Shown here in pieces: positions 44,589-52,638 of a stretch of 64,000 nucleotides of DNA. A program made the translations under genes and the position numbers. Origin of the DNA: Comamonas piscis (GTDB lineage: Bacteria; Pseudomonadota; Gammaproteobacteria; Burkholderiales; Burkholderiaceae_C); NCBI RefSeq assembly GCF_014109725.1, contig NZ_CP058554.1:3286001-3350000 (forward strand), given 5' to 3'. The notes beneath the pieces were generated by a model. It saw only the letters and a program-made list of their open reading frames with translations, did no database searches and was not told the DNA's origin. How positions within the stretch are numbered: the first letter of the stretch is position 1; each line of letters opens with the position of its first letter.

Positions 44589-45800
44589 ATGAAAAAAGCA
44601 CACGGACCCCTGACCGCCGCCGCACTGGCGGTGGCCACCCTGCTCGCCACCGGCGCACAGGCCGCACCCGACAAGGTCAAGATCGCCTTCATCACCGATA
44701 TGTCGGGCCTGTACTCCGACTTTGACGGACCAGGTGGGCTGGATGCGGTTCGCATGGCGGTGGCCGATTTTGGCGGCGAGGTGCTGGGGCGCAAGATCGA
44801 GATCATCTCGGCCGACCACCAGAACAAGGCCGACATTGCGGCATCGAAGGCGCGCCAGTGGTGGGACAGCGACAACGTGGATCTGATCATCGGCGGCTCC
44901 AACTCGGCCGTGTCGCTGGCGATCAGCAACCTGTCCAAGGACAAGAAAAAGGTCTTCATCAGCGCCGGCGCAGGCGCTGACTCGCTGACCGAAGAAGCCT
45001 GCCAGCCCTACATGGTGCGCTACACCTATTCCACTTCGGCCCAGGCACGTGGCACGGCCGCCGCGCTGGTGGGCCAGGGCTACAAGGACTGGTACTTCCT
45101 CACCTCGGACTACGCCTTCGGCCACTCAATGGAGCAGGCGGCGATGGCCGTTGTCAAACAAACCGGCGGCACGGTGGTGGGCGCCGTCCGCCACCCGCTC
45201 AGCACCTCCGATTTCTCGTCCTATGTGATGAAGGCGCAAAGCTCGGGCGCCAAGGTCATGGGCCTGGCCAATGGCGGTGGCGACACCATCAATGCCATCA
45301 AGACCGCCAAAGAGTTTGGCATCGACAAGAAGATGAACGTGGCGGTGCTGATGGCCTTTATTACCGACATCCACAGCCTGGGCCTGGGGACCACCGGCGG
45401 CATGTACCTGACCGAAGGCTGGTACTGGGACATGAGCGAAGGCTCACGCGCCTTCGCCCAGCGCTTCTACGACAAGAACAAGAAGATGCCCACCACCTTC
45501 CAGGCGGGCGACTACTCGGCCACCACCACTTACCTGAAGGCGGTGCAAAAGGCCGGTAGCACCGAGCCCGACCAGGTGATGGCTGCGCTCAAGTCGCTGC
45601 CGATTGACGACATGTTTGCCAAGGGCTACATCCGCGCCGACGGCGCCATGGTGCACGACATGTACCTGATGCAGGTAAAAAAGCCGGCCGAATCGACCAA
45701 GCCCTGGGACTACTACAAGGTGGTCAGCACCATCCCCGGCGACAAGGCCTATGCCCCTTCGAAGGAAGGTGCCTGCCCGCTGCTCAAGTCAGCGGGCTAG
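44589..45800 (+). CDS. Orphan ABC substrate-binding protein (Leu/urea type)
   Basis: 403-residue periplasmic binding protein of the branched-chain amino acid/amide type (Peripla_BP_6). Signal peptide ends at GAQAA|PDKVKIA. The ligand-contact IGGSNSAVSLA and the repeating lobes are standard. No permease or ATPase gene is in the operon, so it must use a partner transporter elsewhere. Its place suggests the ligand is the operon's pathway substrate. Confidence 0.89.
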   Translation: MKKAHGPLTAAALAVATLLATGAQAAPDKVKIAFITDMSGLYSDFDGPGGLDAVRMAVADFGGEVLGRKIEIISADHQNKADIAASKARQWWDSDNVDLIIGGSNSAVSLAISNLSKDKKKVFISAGAGADSLTEEACQPYMVRYTYSTSAQARGTAAALVGQGYKDWYFLTSDYAFGHSMEQAAMAVVKQTGGTVVGAVRHPLSTSDFSSYVMKAQSSGAKVMGLANGGGDTINAIKTAKEFGIDKKMNVAVLMAFITDIHSLGLGTTGGMYLTEGWYWDMSEGSRAFAQRFYDKNKKMPTTFQAGDYSATTTYLKAVQKAGSTEPDQVMAALKSLPIDDMFAKGYIRADGAMVHDMYLMQVKKPAESTKPWDYYKVVSTIPGDKAYAPSKEGACPLLKSAG

Positions 45801-45878
45801 GCCCCGCTTCCCCTGGCCCACTGCCTGTGCTGCGCGCCGAACGGCTGCGCAGCACGGCCCATCCCCTGAGAGTGAGAC

Positions 45879-47303
45879 ATGAACGAGAACCTGATCAATG
45901 GCAAATGGCTGGGCGGCGCCAGCACCCTGCAAAGCTGGAACCCCTCCGACACGCGAGAGCTGGTCGGCGACTACGCAGCAGCCGATGCCGAGCAAATGCA
46001 GCAAGCGGTGGCAGCGGCACGCGCCGCCTTTGGCGCCTGGCAGCACACGACCACGCAGATGCGCTCGGACTTTTTGCAGCGCGTGGCCAACCAGATGATG
46101 GCGGAGAAGGAGAGCCTGGGCCTGCTGGTCTCGCGCGAAGCGGGCAAGACCCTGGCTGAGGGACTGGGCGAGGTGGTGCGGGCGGCGCAGATCTTCCAGT
46201 TCTTTGCTGGCGAATGCCTGCGCTATGGCGGCGAGAGCCTGCCCTCCGTGCGCCCAGATATTGGCGTGCAGATCAGCCGCCATGCGCTGGGCGTCGTGAG
46301 CCTGATCACGCCCTGGAACTTCCCCATCGCCATCCCCGCCTGGAAGATCGCCCCGGCGCTGGCCTTTGGCAACACGCTAGTGCTCAAGCCCTCGGAATAC
46401 ACGCCTGGCGTAGCCCATGCGCTGTTCCGCATTCTGGCTGCACAAGGCCTGCCGCCGGGTGTGGCCAACCTGGTCAATGGCAGCGGCAAACATGCCGCGC
46501 AAGGGCTGCTCAGTGGCGTGGATGCGGTGTCGTTTACCGGCAGCGTACATGTGGGCCAGAGCATTGCGCAAACCGCCATCGGCGAGATGATCCGCCTGCA
46601 GCTGGAGATGGGTGGCAAGAACCCGCTGGTGGTGCTGGACGATGCGGATCTGGATGTGGCGGTGGAATGCGCGCTCAACGGCGCCTTCTTCTCGGCCGGC
46701 CAGCGCTGCACAGCGTCGAGCCGACTCATCGTCACCGAAGGGATCCATGACCGTTTTGTCGACGCGCTCACCGCGCGCATGCGCGCCATGGTCGTCGGCA
46801 ACAGCCTGGACAAGGCCACGCAGATCGGCCCGGTCATCAACCAGTCGCAGTTCGACAAGATCCAGCACTACCTAGACCTGGGCAAGCGCGAAGGCGCCGA
46901 GCTGGTCGAAGGCGGCTCTCCGGTGGAAGCTGCCACCCCGGGCTACTTTGTGCGCCCTGCCCTGTTCACCGGCAGCCACAACGCGATGCGCATCAACCAG
47001 GAAGAGATCTTTGGCCCGGTCGCCAGCGTCATCAAAGTGGCTGATTACGACGAGGCACTGGTGACCGCCAATGACACCCGCTTTGGCCTCTCGGCCGGCA
47101 TCTGCACCACCTCGCTGCGTGCAGCCAACCATTTTCGACTGCACGTGCGCAGCGGGCTCGCCATGGTCAACCTGCCCACCGCCGGGCTGGACTACCACGT
47201 GCCCTTTGGCGGCACACGCGCCTCCAGCTACGGGCCGCGCGAGCAAGGGCGCTATGCGGTCGATTTCTACACCAGCACCAAGACGGCGTACATCGCGTAC
47301 TGA
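45879..47303 (+). CDS. Aldehyde dehydrogenase (second of operon)
   Basis: 474-residue aldehyde dehydrogenase resembling the succinate-/alpha-ketoglutarate-semialdehyde group. NAD-binding PWNFPIAIPAWKIAPALAFG, glutamate in LEMGGKNPLVVLDD, catalytic cysteine in GQRCTASSRLIV. It is not a close duplicate of the first aldehyde dehydrogenase (different termini and loops), so the operon probably oxidises two aldehydes; in the sulfonate model one would be sulfolactaldehyde. Confidence 0.9.
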   Translation: MNENLINGKWLGGASTLQSWNPSDTRELVGDYAAADAEQMQQAVAAARAAFGAWQHTTTQMRSDFLQRVANQMMAEKESLGLLVSREAGKTLAEGLGEVVRAAQIFQFFAGECLRYGGESLPSVRPDIGVQISRHALGVVSLITPWNFPIAIPAWKIAPALAFGNTLVLKPSEYTPGVAHALFRILAAQGLPPGVANLVNGSGKHAAQGLLSGVDAVSFTGSVHVGQSIAQTAIGEMIRLQLEMGGKNPLVVLDDADLDVAVECALNGAFFSAGQRCTASSRLIVTEGIHDRFVDALTARMRAMVVGNSLDKATQIGPVINQSQFDKIQHYLDLGKREGAELVEGGSPVEAATPGYFVRPALFTGSHNAMRINQEEIFGPVASVIKVADYDEALVTANDTRFGLSAGICTTSLRAANHFRLHVRSGLAMVNLPTAGLDYHVPFGGTRASSYGPREQGRYAVDFYTSTKTAYIAY

Positions 47304-47356
47304 GCCCTCTTTCCATACCTCGTCCAACTTAGTAGTTTTCGCAGGAGACCCTCACC

Positions 47357-48271
47357 ATGACAGACAGCATCGGTTTTATCGGCCTGGGACGCATGGGCCG
47401 CTCCATGGCCGCCAATTTGCAGAAAAAAGGCTTCAGCCTGTTGGTCACCGACCTCAATACCCAGGCCGTGGAGGCGCTGGTGGCACTCGGTGCCGAAGCT
47501 GCTACGGTGCCCGACATTGCACGCCGCTGCTCGATCGTGATCACCATGCTGCCGTCCTCGGTCGAGGTCGAGCAGATCGCCCAGGGGCCCGACGGCATCT
47601 TTGCCAATGCACTGCCCGGCACCATCTTGCTGGACATGAGCACCATCGACCCGCTCGCCACCGACCGGCTCAGCAAAGCAGCCGCTGGCCGCCAGATGAC
47701 GGTAGTGGATGCCCCAGTGGGGCGCCTGGCCGAGCACGCCGACCGGGGCGAGAGCCTGTTCATGGTGGGCGCGAGCGATGCCGATTTCGCCAAGGTAAAG
47801 CCGCTGCTCGATGCCATGGGCACCACCACCTACCACTGCGGCCCCGTCGGCGCGGGCGGCCGCACCAAGTTGGTCAACAACTATGTGGCCATCACCTTGT
47901 GCCAGGTCAATGCCGAGGCGCTGGCCCTGTCGCAGCGCTTTGGGCTCGACATCAGCAAAACCCTGCAAGTGCTCTACGGCACCTCGGCCACCAATGGCCA
48001 GTTGCGCATGAACTTTCCCAACAAGGTGCTGGCGGGCGACACCTCGCCAGGCTTCACCATTGACCTGGCGCACAAGGATCTGTCGCTGGTCGTCACTGCG
48101 GCGCATGCCGCCCGGGTGCCGATGCCTGTGGCTGCCGCCGTGCATGAATCCTTTAGCCTGGCCCGTGCCAGCCAGTTTGGCGGCATTGATTTCTCGGGTA
48201 TCGCCGATGTGGTCTGCGAGCTGGCCAAGATTGAGCGGCCCCGCGTGCCCGAGGGTTGGAAGCCCAGCTGA
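47357..48271 (+). CDS. Sulfolactaldehyde reductase-like beta-hydroxyacid dehydrogenase
   Basis: 304-residue beta-hydroxyacid dehydrogenase. NAD motif GFIGLGRMGRSMA, catalytic lysine 171 in GRTKLVNNY. In place of the usual hydroxyisobutyrate dehydrogenase DAPVSGG it has DAPVGR with Arg123, the arrangement I recall from E. coli YihU, which reduces sulfolactaldehyde to dihydroxypropanesulfonate and whose Arg123 contacts the sulfonate. Many blocks match YihU (DMSTI, IDLAHKDL, PNKVL.GD.SP). Position 178 is Ala where YihU has Ser, as best I recall. A general hydroxyacid role cannot be excluded. Confidence 0.84.
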   Translation: MTDSIGFIGLGRMGRSMAANLQKKGFSLLVTDLNTQAVEALVALGAEAATVPDIARRCSIVITMLPSSVEVEQIAQGPDGIFANALPGTILLDMSTIDPLATDRLSKAAAGRQMTVVDAPVGRLAEHADRGESLFMVGASDADFAKVKPLLDAMGTTTYHCGPVGAGGRTKLVNNYVAITLCQVNAEALALSQRFGLDISKTLQVLYGTSATNGQLRMNFPNKVLAGDTSPGFTIDLAHKDLSLVVTAAHAARVPMPVAAAVHESFSLARASQFGGIDFSGIADVVCELAKIERPRVPEGWKPS

Positions 48272-48301
48272 TCGCCTTGGGCGACCCCGCTGCGCATCAA
48301 C

Positions 48302-48321
48302 AAACGCCCCGAGGGGCGTTT
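48302..48321. terminator. Terminator after the decarboxylase operon
   Basis: 9-bp arms AAACGCCCC / GGGGCGTTT with a 2-base centre, followed by CTTGC on the plus strand. It separates the convergent operon and flavoprotein gene and could act in both directions. Confidence 0.65.
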
Positions 48322-48340
48322 CTTGCATCCTGCCAGTTGC

Positions 48341-49240
48341 TCACAGCATGGATGCGCGGTGCGCGGCCACCCCGGCCATCGCCCCATCTGCCACCGCCAG
48401 TGCAATGCTCCCCGCGGCGCGCGCAGCATCGCCACAGGCAAACACATTCGCCACACTGGTCTGCTGCATCGCATCCACCTGCACATAGGGGCCCATGGGG
48501 CCATCGGCCAGCACGCAGCCCAGCTGCTGCGCCACCGGGCTGGCAGGCGAGGTGCTTGGCTGGGTGAACAGGCCTTGCATGGAAAGGGTCCGGCCATCGG
48601 CCAGCACCACATCGGCAACGCCATCGATGCGCAGCACTGGCGTCGCTTCGATCTGGGTGCCGCGCCTGGCGAAGTCCGCCAGATCCGCCTCGCTCGGTTC
48701 ATAGACCCCGTTGAGGAACAAGGTGGTCGGGCCCCAATCGGGCAGCATCATCGCATGGTGCTGGGCCAGCGGTGATGCGGCAATCACGCCGATGGCGCCG
48801 CCACCCACCTCGTAGCCATGGCAATACGGGCAGTGGAAAACGCTGCGACCCCAGCGCTCGGCCACGCCCGGCACGGCGGGCAGCGCATCACGCACACCGG
48901 TGGCCAGCACCAAGCGGCGCGCCACGAGCTGCTGGTCGGCGACTTCAAAAGCCAGCTCCCCGCTGGGCAATACACGGGCCTGCCGGGCCTCCCCTTCGAT
49001 CCAGCGCACGCTGGGGTACTGCAGCAATTGGGCACGGGCCTGCGCCCATAGCTCGGCTGGGGCCACGCCGTCGCGCGACAAAAAACCATGCGAGGTCCTG
49101 CCCGCCTCATCTACAAAGCGGTTGCGGCGCAGGCCCGCATCGATGACGGTGACCTGGCGGCGCGCCCGTGCCAGTTGCAAGGCAGCCGACATGCCGGCAT
49201 AGCTGCCGCCGATGATGGCGAAATCAGTGTGGATATCCAT
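48341..49240 (-). CDS. Thioredoxin reductase-like flavoprotein
   Basis: 299-residue NAD(P)/FAD pyridine nucleotide-disulfide oxidoreductase resembling thioredoxin reductase. FAD motif IIGGSYAGMSAALQLARA, redox-active pair CPYC in VFHCPYCHGYEVGG, and a C-terminal FACGDAA FAD contact. The pair suits disulfide reduction, but no thioredoxin gene is near. ATG at 49240 has a GAGG site upstream; the start overlaps the Rrf2 gene end by 17 bases, so the two are one operon. Confidence 0.89.
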   Translation of the reverse strand: MDIHTDFAIIGGSYAGMSAALQLARARRQVTVIDAGLRRNRFVDEAGRTSHGFLSRDGVAPAELWAQARAQLLQYPSVRWIEGEARQARVLPSGELAFEVADQQLVARRLVLATGVRDALPAVPGVAERWGRSVFHCPYCHGYEVGGGAIGVIAASPLAQHHAMMLPDWGPTTLFLNGVYEPSEADLADFARRGTQIEATPVLRIDGVADVVLADGRTLSMQGLFTQPSTSPASPVAQQLGCVLADGPMGPYVQVDAMQQTSVANVFACGDAARAAGSIALAVADGAMAGVAAHRASML

Positions 49241-49709
49241 GGTGGTCCTCAATACGGTGGGGTGTTGATGTTTTGGCCAGCCGGTGCGCCCGCAGGGAAG
49301 CACCGATCTCGGCAGAAAGCTGGGCCAGGCTGACGGCGCCCAATTTCTCCAACAGCGAGGCCTCGGCCTCCTGCATGGCGCTGCGCAGGGATGTATTCAC
49401 CACCTGCGCGACGAGGCATTCAGGGTGGTCCTCGCGAAAGCCCAGCGACACCAAGGCCGGTGCGCCCAGCGCCTGGTGGATATCGCGCAGAGTCGTCTCG
49501 CCCCAGCCGGGCGCAATCAACCAGCCGCCCCCATGGCCTTTGCCGGACGAGACCATGCCCGCATCGCGCAGGCCCGCCATCAGCCGCCGCAGCACCACCG
49601 GGTTGGTGTCCATGGTCTGCGCCAGGACCTCGGAAGTCAGCGGCGCCTCCGCCTCGGCCAGATGCAGCAGCACATGCAGAACATCGGAAAACTGGCTGTT
49701 GTGTTTCAT
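49224..49709 (-). CDS. Rrf2-family regulator
   Basis: 161-residue Rrf2 regulator: MKHNSQFSDVLHVLLHLA, wing-helix PVVLRRLMAGLRDAGMVSSGKGHGGGW. Only one cysteine (in HPECLVA) is present, so it is not a canonical [2Fe-2S] sensor; single-cysteine or thiol-based sensing as in YwnA/CymR-like members is likelier. It overlaps the flavoprotein gene that it probably regulates. A palindrome covering its own start codon is the expected operator. Confidence 0.89.
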   Translation of the reverse strand: MKHNSQFSDVLHVLLHLAEAEAPLTSEVLAQTMDTNPVVLRRLMAGLRDAGMVSSGKGHGGGWLIAPGWGETTLRDIHQALGAPALVSLGFREDHPECLVAQVVNTSLRSAMQEAEASLLEKLGAVSLAQLSAEIGASLRAHRLAKTSTPHRIEDHHGYPH

Positions 49710-49729
49710 GCAACTATTGTAGTTACATG
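49707..49729. promoter_or_regulatory. Palindromic Rrf2 operator at the start codon
   Basis: CATG-C-AACTA-TTG-TAGTT-A-CATG: 23 bases, with all but one base pair symmetric. It overlaps the ATG of the Rrf2 gene (minus strand 49709-49707), a position that would give autorepression. Confidence 0.5.
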
Positions 49730-49858
49730 AAATGACTGTGCGTTGGCGGCTGTCTCCATAACCATTACCGGGCTAAGGGGCAAGCGCCGGCCACCACCCG
49801 CCAGCGCCCCGCAGACCCATGCCACAATCGCCCACCCTCCTCACCCCACCGCAAAGGA

Positions 49859-50227
49859 ATGGCCTTGTTCAAAAAGCTGGAGTCTGTCGTGTTGTTTGTC
49901 GCCGATATCGATGCAGCGGCCGCTTGGTATGCGCAGCTCTTGGGCACGGAGGTGCAGCACGAGAACGCGCACTATGCGTTTGTGCAGGGGCCGGGGCTTT
50001 TGATCGGCTTTCACCCGGCCGATGGCAAATGCCCGGGCGGCGTCGGCGGTACGACGGTGTACTGGGAGGTGGCTGACCTGGGCGCTGCGGTGGAGCGCCT
50101 ACAGGCCCAGGGCGCCCGGCTGTACCGGGGGCCAATGACGACGAGCCTGGGCGCAACGGCCGCCATGCTGCTGGATCCCTTTGGTTGCAGCCTGGGCTTG
50201 CATTGCCCAGCCGCAACGGGCGCTTAG
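49859..50227 (+). CDS. VOC-family (glyoxalase-fold) protein
   Basis: 122-residue vicinal-oxygen-chelate domain: LESVVLFVADIDAAAAWYAQLLG start and the DPFGCSLGLH end are typical. Metal ligands are not all clear: the N-terminal histidine/glutamate is replaced. Function could be dioxygenase-like, drug-binding (bleomycin-resistance type) or non-catalytic. Single gene. Confidence 0.85.
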   Translation: MALFKKLESVVLFVADIDAAAAWYAQLLGTEVQHENAHYAFVQGPGLLIGFHPADGKCPGGVGGTTVYWEVADLGAAVERLQAQGARLYRGPMTTSLGATAAMLLDPFGCSLGLHCPAATGA

Positions 50228-50230
50228 CGC

Positions 50231-50737
50231 TTACTGCAAGGCCTGGTCCGGCGCCGGCGCCACCTGCAGATGCAGGATGCTGAAGTACAGCGTGATATCG
50301 CCTTGCTGGTCGACAAAGGTGCCGATGGCGCGTTGCAGGCGGGCGGCAATGCAGAGGCACTCGGTCGCCTCTGGCCGGCCACCAGGGATACGTGCAGTGG
50401 TCAGCAAGGCCAGCTGGTGCTCGCGCCCAAAGTCATGCACAAGCTCCAGCGCCTGGCCATGCTGGGCAGGGATGTCGGCATTGGCCCAGCTCCACACAAA
50501 GCTGCCGTCGCTCTCGCTGCTGGTCCCCACCAGGCAGACGGTGCCCTGCACCTCATGCAAGGGCGCCTGAAGCACCAGGCTGGCGGTTTCCAAATCCCAG
50601 TGGTATTGCGGCGCCGCTTGTAGGCCAAACTGGCGTGGCCATTCGGTGTTTCGGGCCATCATGGTCTCGACGGCCTCGCGGCTCCAGGCGGCCCAGTCGG
50701 TCTCGCCCCCTTCGGGGCTGGTGGTGGTGTCGTTCAT
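50231..50737 (-). CDS. DUF6882-like protein
   Basis: 168-residue protein, family only tentatively recognised as DUF6882-like by segments SDGSFVWSWANADIP and LVHDFGREHQL. No transmembrane segments or signal peptide. Acidic, probably cytoplasmic. Function unknown. Its end is separated from the VOC gene by three bases, convergent. Confidence 0.72.
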   Translation of the reverse strand: MNDTTTSPEGGETDWAAWSREAVETMMARNTEWPRQFGLQAAPQYHWDLETASLVLQAPLHEVQGTVCLVGTSSESDGSFVWSWANADIPAQHGQALELVHDFGREHQLALLTTARIPGGRPEATECLCIAARLQRAIGTFVDQQGDITLYFSILHLQVAPAPDQALQ

Positions 50738-50947
50738 AGCGCTAGCGGTTCAAAATGCAGCCGCCATTGTCGGGCAATCTAAGAACCTGTTCAAAGTCTG
50801 TACGCAGCCGCGTTGGAGTGCAATCTGGATGGGTTCGAAGAGCTGGTACGCAGAATGCACCGGGGTGCAAGCAAAGGCAAGCGCGCAGAAATCGCCCGAT
50901 TTCACTCCAATTCAATCGCTGACGCGCCACCCTCAGACGGACTTAGC

Positions 50948-51427
50948 TCATTCAATGTGCACGGCAATGCCGGTAGGGACAAGCGAGAAGAGGTCGACTA
51001 TCTCGTCATTTCTCATACGTATGCATCCATGAGAAACCGGTCTTCCAATTAAATGCTCGTCGGCTGTGCCATGGATGTAAATGAATCTTCTCAAGGTGTC
51101 CACACTGCTTGCGCGATTGATGCCGTATTGCAAGCCTTCTAACCAGAGGATGCGTGTCAAGATCCAATCGCGGTCCGGAAAACGTTCTGCGAGTTCCGGA
51201 TCAAATATCTCGCCAGTGGGTCTTCGCCGCCGAAACACTGCGCCCTTAGGACATCCCTCTCCTATCTTTAACCGAATGCGGTGGTCGCCGGTAGGCGTGC
51301 AATAGCTACCAGTTTCGCAACCCGCTCCGTTCGCTGCCGTCGATACATCGTAATGACGTTCAACGCCATTGGCCAACGCTAAATGAAGCGACTGCCGTTC
51401 GACCGAAACGTGTATACGCGCGGGCAT
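50948..51427 (-). CDS. L,D-transpeptidase (YkuD-type)
   Basis: 159-residue YkuD-fold protein from ATG 51427; an ATG at 51457 would add ten residues. Catalytic motif HGTADEHLIGRPVSHGCIRM contains the conserved SHGCIRM cysteine, histidine and arginine, and the substrate-binding VSTAANGAG and CTPTGDHRI segments match the family. It crosslinks peptidoglycan 3-3 or attaches proteins. No signal peptide or membrane anchor is visible on either start, which is odd for a periplasmic enzyme. Base composition is lower-GC than the neighbours. Confidence 0.86.
   Translation of the reverse strand: MPARIHVSVERQSLHLALANGVERHYDVSTAANGAGCETGSYCTPTGDHRIRLKIGEGCPKGAVFRRRRPTGEIFDPELAERFPDRDWILTRILWLEGLQYGINRASSVDTLRRFIYIHGTADEHLIGRPVSHGCIRMRNDEIVDLFSLVPTGIAVHIE
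51023..51427 (-). other. Lower-GC segment within the L,D-transpeptidase gene
   Basis: Roughly 50% GC against about 63% or more in neighbouring genes, with mixed codon endings. This and the flanking non-coding stretches suggest a different origin from the neighbours. Confidence 0.4.
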
Positions 51428-51602
51428 TTCGATTGAGGAAAGCACTTGTACAAGCATCGTTCGGCGACCCAATTGAAAGTTGAACCGAGAGCAGCATATC
51501 GCCAACTCTGAAATTGTTCCAGCCAGCGCCGTCATTGGTAAACCTGCCGTATCTGGCTTCAACGTAGTTCATCGAAATGCGGCACTGAAGTCATCATGAA
51601 AT

Positions 51603-51631
51603 AAAAAAACCGCCCCTTGCACAGGGGCGGT
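51603..51631 (-). terminator. Terminator of the efe operon
   Basis: Perfect 9-bp stem ACCGCCCCT / AGGGGCGGT with a 5-base loop, followed on the minus strand by a run of seven T, 27 bases after the EfeO-type stop. Confidence 0.88.
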
Positions 51632-51658
51632 TCGTCGCTCAGCAGGCGCTGGGTGCTA

Positions 51659-52498
51659 TCAGTTCAGGCCGAGCATGCCGCGCAGCTTGGACAGATCTTC
51701 TGCCAAGGTGTTCACCCTGCCGGCCAGAATCTTGCGGTCAGCCTCATTCAGCTTGGTGTACAGCTCAAAGCTGCCATCGGGCTTGCGGTACTTGGCCAGG
51801 ATGTCGAACACAGTCTTGAAGTTCGACGCAGTCTTCTCGACAAAGGCCTTGTCCTTTTTTTCGACGAGAGGGCGCAGCAGTTCAAAAATCTTGTCCGCAC
51901 CTTCAAAGTTGGCCTGAAAGTCGTCCAGGTCGGTGTGGCTATAGCGCTCTTCTTCGCCCGATATCTTGGTGGCAGCCACCTCTTCCATCAGCACCGCTGC
52001 GCCGCCCACCACCTTCTCAGGCGGGAAGGTCAAACCGCTCACGCGCTTTTGCAGTTCCTTGGCATCAGCCAGCAGCTTGTCGGCAAATGGGGTCAGCCCC
52101 TTGGTGCTTTTTTCAACCCAGAGACCGTACTCGATGCGGTGGAAGCCGGTGAAGCCCGGGTCCTTCTCGGCTTTTTCATGGTCATCAGCGCGCGAGTCCA
52201 TGCTCTTGTCCAGATCGGCAAACAGCTCGGCAATCGGCTCGATGCGCTCGTAAGGGCGGCGCACGGTGGCATACATCTTCTTGGCCTCTTCGACCTTGCC
52301 GGCCTTGACCGCATCGGTGAAGGCCTGCACGCCTTTGACCAGCTCGCGCAGGTTGTTGTTGACGTAGAGCTTGTACTCCGCCAGTGGCTTGACCAGCTCC
52401 AGCGCAGACACGCCTTCTGCTGCCCAGCTGGACAGGGGGATGACGCTGGCACTGCCGGCCAGCAGCAGGCCTTGCAAGAATTGGCGACGCATGGACAT
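51659..52498 (-). CDS. efeO: EfeO/EfeM-type imelysin iron-binding protein
   Basis: 279-residue periplasmic M75 (imelysin) protein without a cupredoxin domain. Twin-arginine-like signal MSMRRQFLQGLLLAGSASVIPLSSWA leads to the helical M75 domain, with the metal-binding HxxE intact at His120/Glu123 (GFHRIEYGLW). It is expected to bind ferrous/ferric iron for the EfeU channel. ATG at 52498 has AGGAG upstream. Third gene of the efeU-efeB-efeO order. The short form is often called EfeM. Confidence 0.9.
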   Translation of the reverse strand: MSMRRQFLQGLLLAGSASVIPLSSWAAEGVSALELVKPLAEYKLYVNNNLRELVKGVQAFTDAVKAGKVEEAKKMYATVRRPYERIEPIAELFADLDKSMDSRADDHEKAEKDPGFTGFHRIEYGLWVEKSTKGLTPFADKLLADAKELQKRVSGLTFPPEKVVGGAAVLMEEVAATKISGEEERYSHTDLDDFQANFEGADKIFELLRPLVEKKDKAFVEKTASNFKTVFDILAKYRKPDGSFELYTKLNEADRKILAGRVNTLAEDLSKLRGMLGLN

Positions 52499-52638
52499 AC
52501 GAGAACTCCTAGATACTGTTAGATTGATAATTTTTGGCTTCCGATATCCCAATGCGAAACTCAGGCTTGCGTCCTTCATGAAGATGGACGCGCCTGGGCC
52601 TTGCAGTACAGACAGCAGTGGCTGGTTAGGAAACGAGA

